From assembly GCF_013294005.1 (NCBI RefSeq), contig NZ_JABSNK010000006.1:124001-188000 (forward strand): DNA of 64,000 bases, in the 5' to 3' direction. Position 1 is the first letter of the stretch. Each line of letters starts with the position of its first letter. The stretch comes from Flavobacterium gelidicaeli (GTDB lineage: Bacteria > Bacteroidota > Bacteroidia > Flavobacteriales > Flavobacteriaceae). The position numbers were made by a program, and so were the translations under genes. The notes below the pieces were generated by a model. That model was not told where the DNA came from. It did not search any database and saw only the letters and a program-made list of their open reading frames with translations. Positions 61,515-64,000 of the stretch are shown here, piece after piece.

Positions 61515-61979
61515 ATGAGCGATACTAAACCATTAAAAAGAGCCCCTGAATTACAACCTTTAAGCCACGATCATCATCATGGATTATTGCTATGCTGGAA
61601 AATACGTACTGGAATAAAAAAGGAAGTGTCACTAGAACGCATTAAAGAATACACTGATTGGTTTTTTGAAAATCATCTAAAACCTCATTTTGAATTAGAA
61701 GAAAAATATATTTTTACGATTTTAGGAGATGATAATCCATTGATTCAACAAGCGTTGTCAGAACATAGTCGTCTCAAAGATTTATTCAACGCGACTACAG
61801 ATTTAAAAGAAAACCTTAGTCTAATTGATAAAGAATTGGAAGCACACATTCGTTTTGAAGAGCGCGTATTATTTGCTGAAATTCAAAAAGTAGCCACCAC
61901 GGATCAATTAGCTAAAATTAAAGAAATCCATACCGAAGAAGCTTTTGTTGAAAAAGATGATAATGCATTTTGGCTTTAA
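61515..61979 (+). CDS. hemerythrin domain protein
   Basis: 154 aa, cytoplasmic four-helix bundle. Ligand-like residues: PLSHDHHHGLLLCWKIR, FFENHLKPHFELEEKYIF, LSEHSRLKDLF, LEAHIRFEERVLFAEI. Hemerythrin proteins bind O2 or NO at a di-iron centre; its place between nrdG and an oxidase-like membrane protein suggests NO or oxygen handling. 43 bp after nrdG. Confidence 0.88.
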   Translation: MSDTKPLKRAPELQPLSHDHHHGLLLCWKIRTGIKKEVSLERIKEYTDWFFENHLKPHFELEEKYIFTILGDDNPLIQQALSEHSRLKDLFNATTDLKENLSLIDKELEAHIRFEERVLFAEIQKVATTDQLAKIKEIHTEEAFVEKDDNAFWL

Positions 61980-62087
61980 AATTATGTTTTGAACCATTAA
62001 GAAAAGTTAAGGTTTTATACCATTAACTTTTTAATGTTTTATTTTTAAAATTCAGCAAAAAGTTACAGTTCGTATTAGAAATTGATT

Positions 62088-63329
62088 ATGAAAAAACATT
62101 GGATAGCAATTTGTTTTGCAAACTTTTTCGTTGCTTCGTTGATGGGATTGCTCCTCCGTTGGATGTATGTTTCTCCAATCGAAGGCGTAAATTTTCAGTT
62201 TTTAATGCATGGTCATTCTCACGTAGCCATGTTGGGCTGGGTTTATATGATGTTGTATTTTTTAATCGTTTATAATTTTGTTCCAAAAGAAGCACAACAA
62301 AAAAGGATTTACAATCGCTTATTTTGGATTACTGAAGTCGCCGTCATTGGCATGATGCTGGATTTCCCTGCTCAAGGTTATGCTTTTGTTTCTATCCTTT
62401 TTTCGACTTTACATATTTTTTGCAGTTATTATTTCGCTCGATTGATTTGGAAAGACGCAAAACCCGCTACTTTCCCCGAAAAAAGAATGTTGCGCACCGC
62501 TTTACTTTTTATGGTTTTCTCTACTTTCGGAGTTTGGTGTTTGGGACCAGCAGTTGGATTACTGGGGAAATCAAGTGCTTTTTACCAAATATGCATTCAG
62601 TATTTTCTACATTTTCAATTTAATGGTTGGTTTTTATTCGCTGTTTTAGCCTTGTTTTTCAAACAAATAAAATTAAAAATTGAAGAGAAAAAATTCCGTT
62701 TGTTCTACAGCTTATTCGTTATTGCAACGATATTGACGTTGGCATTGCCGGTAAGTTGGTTTCTTCCAAATCCTATTTTTTATTGGCTCAATGTTGTTGG
62801 TGTGGTGCTACAATTAGTTGCTACTATACTTTTTATTCAAAATACTAGATCACAATTACAAGTATTTTTTGGTACTTTATCTTCGTTAGAAAAAACAGTT
62901 TATGGTTTTGCTCTATTTTCGTTGGTATTAAAAATCGGAATTCAATTGGTTGTTTTAGTTCCTGAATTGGCTCAAATGTCGCATCAAATTAGGAATTTTG
63001 TTATTGGATACATCCATTTAACGATGCTTGGAATCATCACTGGATTTCTGTTTGGCTTTACGTTGCAACATCAATTTCTAAATGCTAAAAACGCATTTCA
63101 TAAATGGGGAATCCAAGTTTTCTTGATCGGTTTTGTAGCTACCGAAATATTATTATTTCTACAAGGATTGTATTTGTATTTTGACATGGGAGTACTGCCT
63201 TATTATTATCTCAGTTTATTTATTGGTAGCGTTCCATTGGCAACGGGAATTTTGATGATAACTGGAAATTTGCTTTGGCAAAAAAATACAAAAAGCCACA
63301 AATTACACGAATTGTTAATGAAAAATTAG
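62088..63329 (+). CDS. cytochrome oxidase subunit I-like / NnrS-like multi-pass membrane protein
   Basis: 413 aa from ATG 62088 (a TTG lies 6 bp earlier). About twelve hydrophobic helices. His-rich first helices: FLMHGHSHVAMLGWVYMMLYFLIVYNFVP resembles the heme-ligand helix of oxidase subunit I, and other His occur at STLHIFCSYYFA, QYFLHFQFNGWF, YIHLTMLGIITGF, TLQHQF. I cannot place it as a full oxidase: HPEVY-like copper ligands are missing. Likely a heme membrane protein of NO metabolism (NnrS-like). Neighbours are hemerythrin and an Rrf2 regulator. Confidence 0.75.
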   Translation: MKKHWIAICFANFFVASLMGLLLRWMYVSPIEGVNFQFLMHGHSHVAMLGWVYMMLYFLIVYNFVPKEAQQKRIYNRLFWITEVAVIGMMLDFPAQGYAFVSILFSTLHIFCSYYFARLIWKDAKPATFPEKRMLRTALLFMVFSTFGVWCLGPAVGLLGKSSAFYQICIQYFLHFQFNGWFLFAVLALFFKQIKLKIEEKKFRLFYSLFVIATILTLALPVSWFLPNPIFYWLNVVGVVLQLVATILFIQNTRSQLQVFFGTLSSLEKTVYGFALFSLVLKIGIQLVVLVPELAQMSHQIRNFVIGYIHLTMLGIITGFLFGFTLQHQFLNAKNAFHKWGIQVFLIGFVATEILLFLQGLYLYFDMGVLPYYYLSLFIGSVPLATGILMITGNLLWQKNTKSHKLHELLMKN

Positions 63330-63351
63330 TGTAATTATTTTCTTTAAATTC

Positions 63352-63386
63352 TTAGCGATTTGTGAAAATTTGTGTAATTCGTGTCC
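63352..63386. repeat. AATTTGTGTAATTCGTGTCC-type interspersed repeat
   Basis: Reads TTAGCGATTTGTGAAAATTT then GTGTAATTCGTGTCC on the plus strand; the complement GGACACGAATTACACAAATT is a wording I recall as common between Bacteroidetes genes. Confidence 0.5.
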
Positions 63387-63451
63387 AAAAACAACTGCTA
63401 AGTTTGCGCTCAAAACTATCCTAATTACCACCAAATATTAAACTTATTTCG

Positions 63452-63459
63452 TAATTTTG
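63452..63459 (+). promoter_or_regulatory. candidate -7 box for the Rrf2 gene
   Basis: TAATTTTG fits TAnnTTTG, 13 bp before the ATG at 63473; no TTG at -33. Confidence 0.45.
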
Positions 63460-63472
63460 AAAAAAACAAATT

Positions 63473-63907
63473 ATGTTTTCAAAAACCTGTGAATACGGCA
63501 TTCGCGCCACTATTTTTATCGCTTCTCAATCCTATCAAGACAACCGAGTAGGACTGAAAGACATTGCGCAAAAAATAGATTCTCCTGAGGCTTTTACAGC
63601 CAAGATTTTGCAGATACTTTCCAAAAATGATATTATCCATTCTATAAAAGGAGTTGGTGGCGGTTTTGAAATTCCTAAAAAAAATATGAGCCAAATCAAG
63701 CTAATACAAATCGTATCAGCAATTGACGGTGATCGTGTTTTTACCGGTTGCGGATTAGGTTTAAGTCACTGCTCTGAGGAGCATCCTTGTCCTGTTCATG
63801 ACAAATTTAAAATCATTAGAAATGAATTAGCTTTCATGCTCGAAAACACCAATCTTGAAGAACTCGCACTAGGAATTAAATCGGGTGATACTTTCTTGAG
63901 GTATTAA
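63473..63907 (+). CDS. Rrf2 family iron-sulfur transcriptional regulator (NsrR/IscR-like)
   Basis: 144 aa. Winged HTH at about 5-70 (CEYGIRATIFIASQS...GLKDIAQKIDSPEAFTAKILQIL...GVGGGFEI). Three Cys at 93, 100 and 106 (CGLGLSHCSEEHPC) suit a 2Fe-2S or 4Fe-4S cluster, as in NO-sensing NsrR. It ends the rightward anaerobic block and is a good candidate to bind the palindromes upstream of norC, RIC and nirK, though no site of that kind is seen at its own promoter. Confidence 0.9.
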   Translation: MFSKTCEYGIRATIFIASQSYQDNRVGLKDIAQKIDSPEAFTAKILQILSKNDIIHSIKGVGGGFEIPKKNMSQIKLIQIVSAIDGDRVFTGCGLGLSHCSEEHPCPVHDKFKIIRNELAFMLENTNLEELALGIKSGDTFLRY

Positions 63908-63941
63908 TTAATAGAACTATACCGTAAAAAACTTTTTCATA

Positions 63942-64000
63942 TCACAATCTTTTCTCCATAATGTAATCTTCCATAAGGTAACCTTCACCAAAAGTGATGT
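63942..64000 (-). CDS. possible C-terminal end of a leftward gene, cut by the window edge
   Basis: On the minus strand a frame enters from base 64000 and reads ITFGEGYLMEDYIMEKRL before a TGA (63944-63942). The composition looks protein-like, but 18 residues do not allow a family call. Confidence 0.35.
   Translation of the reverse strand, partial: ITFGEGYLMEDYIMEKRL

Noticed and set aside
62088..63329. A complete heme-copper oxidase subunit I
   Set aside because: His-rich helices resemble subunit I, but the copper-ligand and proton-channel motifs are absent and no subunit II is adjacent.
1..64000. tRNA, rRNA, tmRNA or riboswitch genes
   Set aside because: I looked for cloverleaf-type conserved words (GGTTCGAATCC-like) and common riboswitch cores and found none convincing; a covariance-model scan would be decisive.

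Overview
The window reads as a chromosomal segment of a low-GC member of the Flavobacteriia, most likely Flavobacterium or a close relative. Three things support this. Promoters follow the Bacteroidetes pattern TTG-N19..21-TAnnTTTG. The gene content is flavobacterial (lipoproteins with short SC-type lipoboxes, a MoaC-MoaB fusion, ModE-like and DUF6503-type proteins, a VF530-type protein). Intergenic DNA is full of the small palindromic repeats seen in such genomes. No rRNA, tRNA, CRISPR array, integrase or transposase gene was found.

Layout. 1-3400: the end of an RND efflux operon (pump cut by the window edge, plus adaptor). 3562-8224: small genes, a nitroreductase/royal-jelly-like pair and an AraC regulator. 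8415-14993: a five-gene signalling operon with two large sensor kinases, a CheY-type receiver, CheR and CheB, but no CheA or chemoreceptor. 15617-31258: housekeeping and metabolic genes (agmatine deiminase and N-carbamoylputrescine amidase, M1 peptidase, smpB, pcm, RluD-type synthase, ddl, coaD and others). 31359-34388: an ABC export system (adaptor, permease, ATPase). 34501-41465: a complete molybdenum-cofactor operon (moeA, modE-like, tauE-like, mobA, moaD, moeB, moaE, moaCB, moaA, transcribed leftward). 41738-44630: an ABC-three-component (ABC-3C) conflict system enclosed by 16-bp direct repeats. 44982-57086: a denitrification block with nirK and accessories, then norC, norB, norQ, norD and cytochrome-oxidase-like subunits. 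57426-63907: the divergent anaerobic/NO-stress block with RIC, a class III ribonucleotide reductase and its activase, hemerythrin, an oxidase-I-like membrane protein and an Rrf2 regulator.

How the parts work together. NirK reduces nitrite to NO, NorCB reduces NO to N2O, and RIC and hemerythrin proteins repair or buffer NO damage. NrdD and NrdG make deoxynucleotides without oxygen. Related inverted repeats, AATAAAAGA-N8-TCTTTTATT, lie on the promoters of norC (two copies), RIC and nirK and suggest one NO/anaerobic regulon; the Rrf2 protein at the right end is a candidate regulator. The Moco operon implies a molybdoenzyme elsewhere, perhaps nitrate reductase.

Most notable points. (1) The class III ribonucleotide reductase is split: the 701-residue NrdD stops just after its zinc-binding cysteines, and the glycyl-radical loop is encoded by a separate 55-codon gene about 200 bp downstream that overlaps nrdG. 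(2) The ABC-3C cassette has its own direct repeats. (3) The shared operator palindromes. (4) The moeB-like gene carries three repeat-derived in-frame segments. (5) The nor cluster's spacers contain two separate 92-95 bp tandem duplications and paired GC-rich palindromes.
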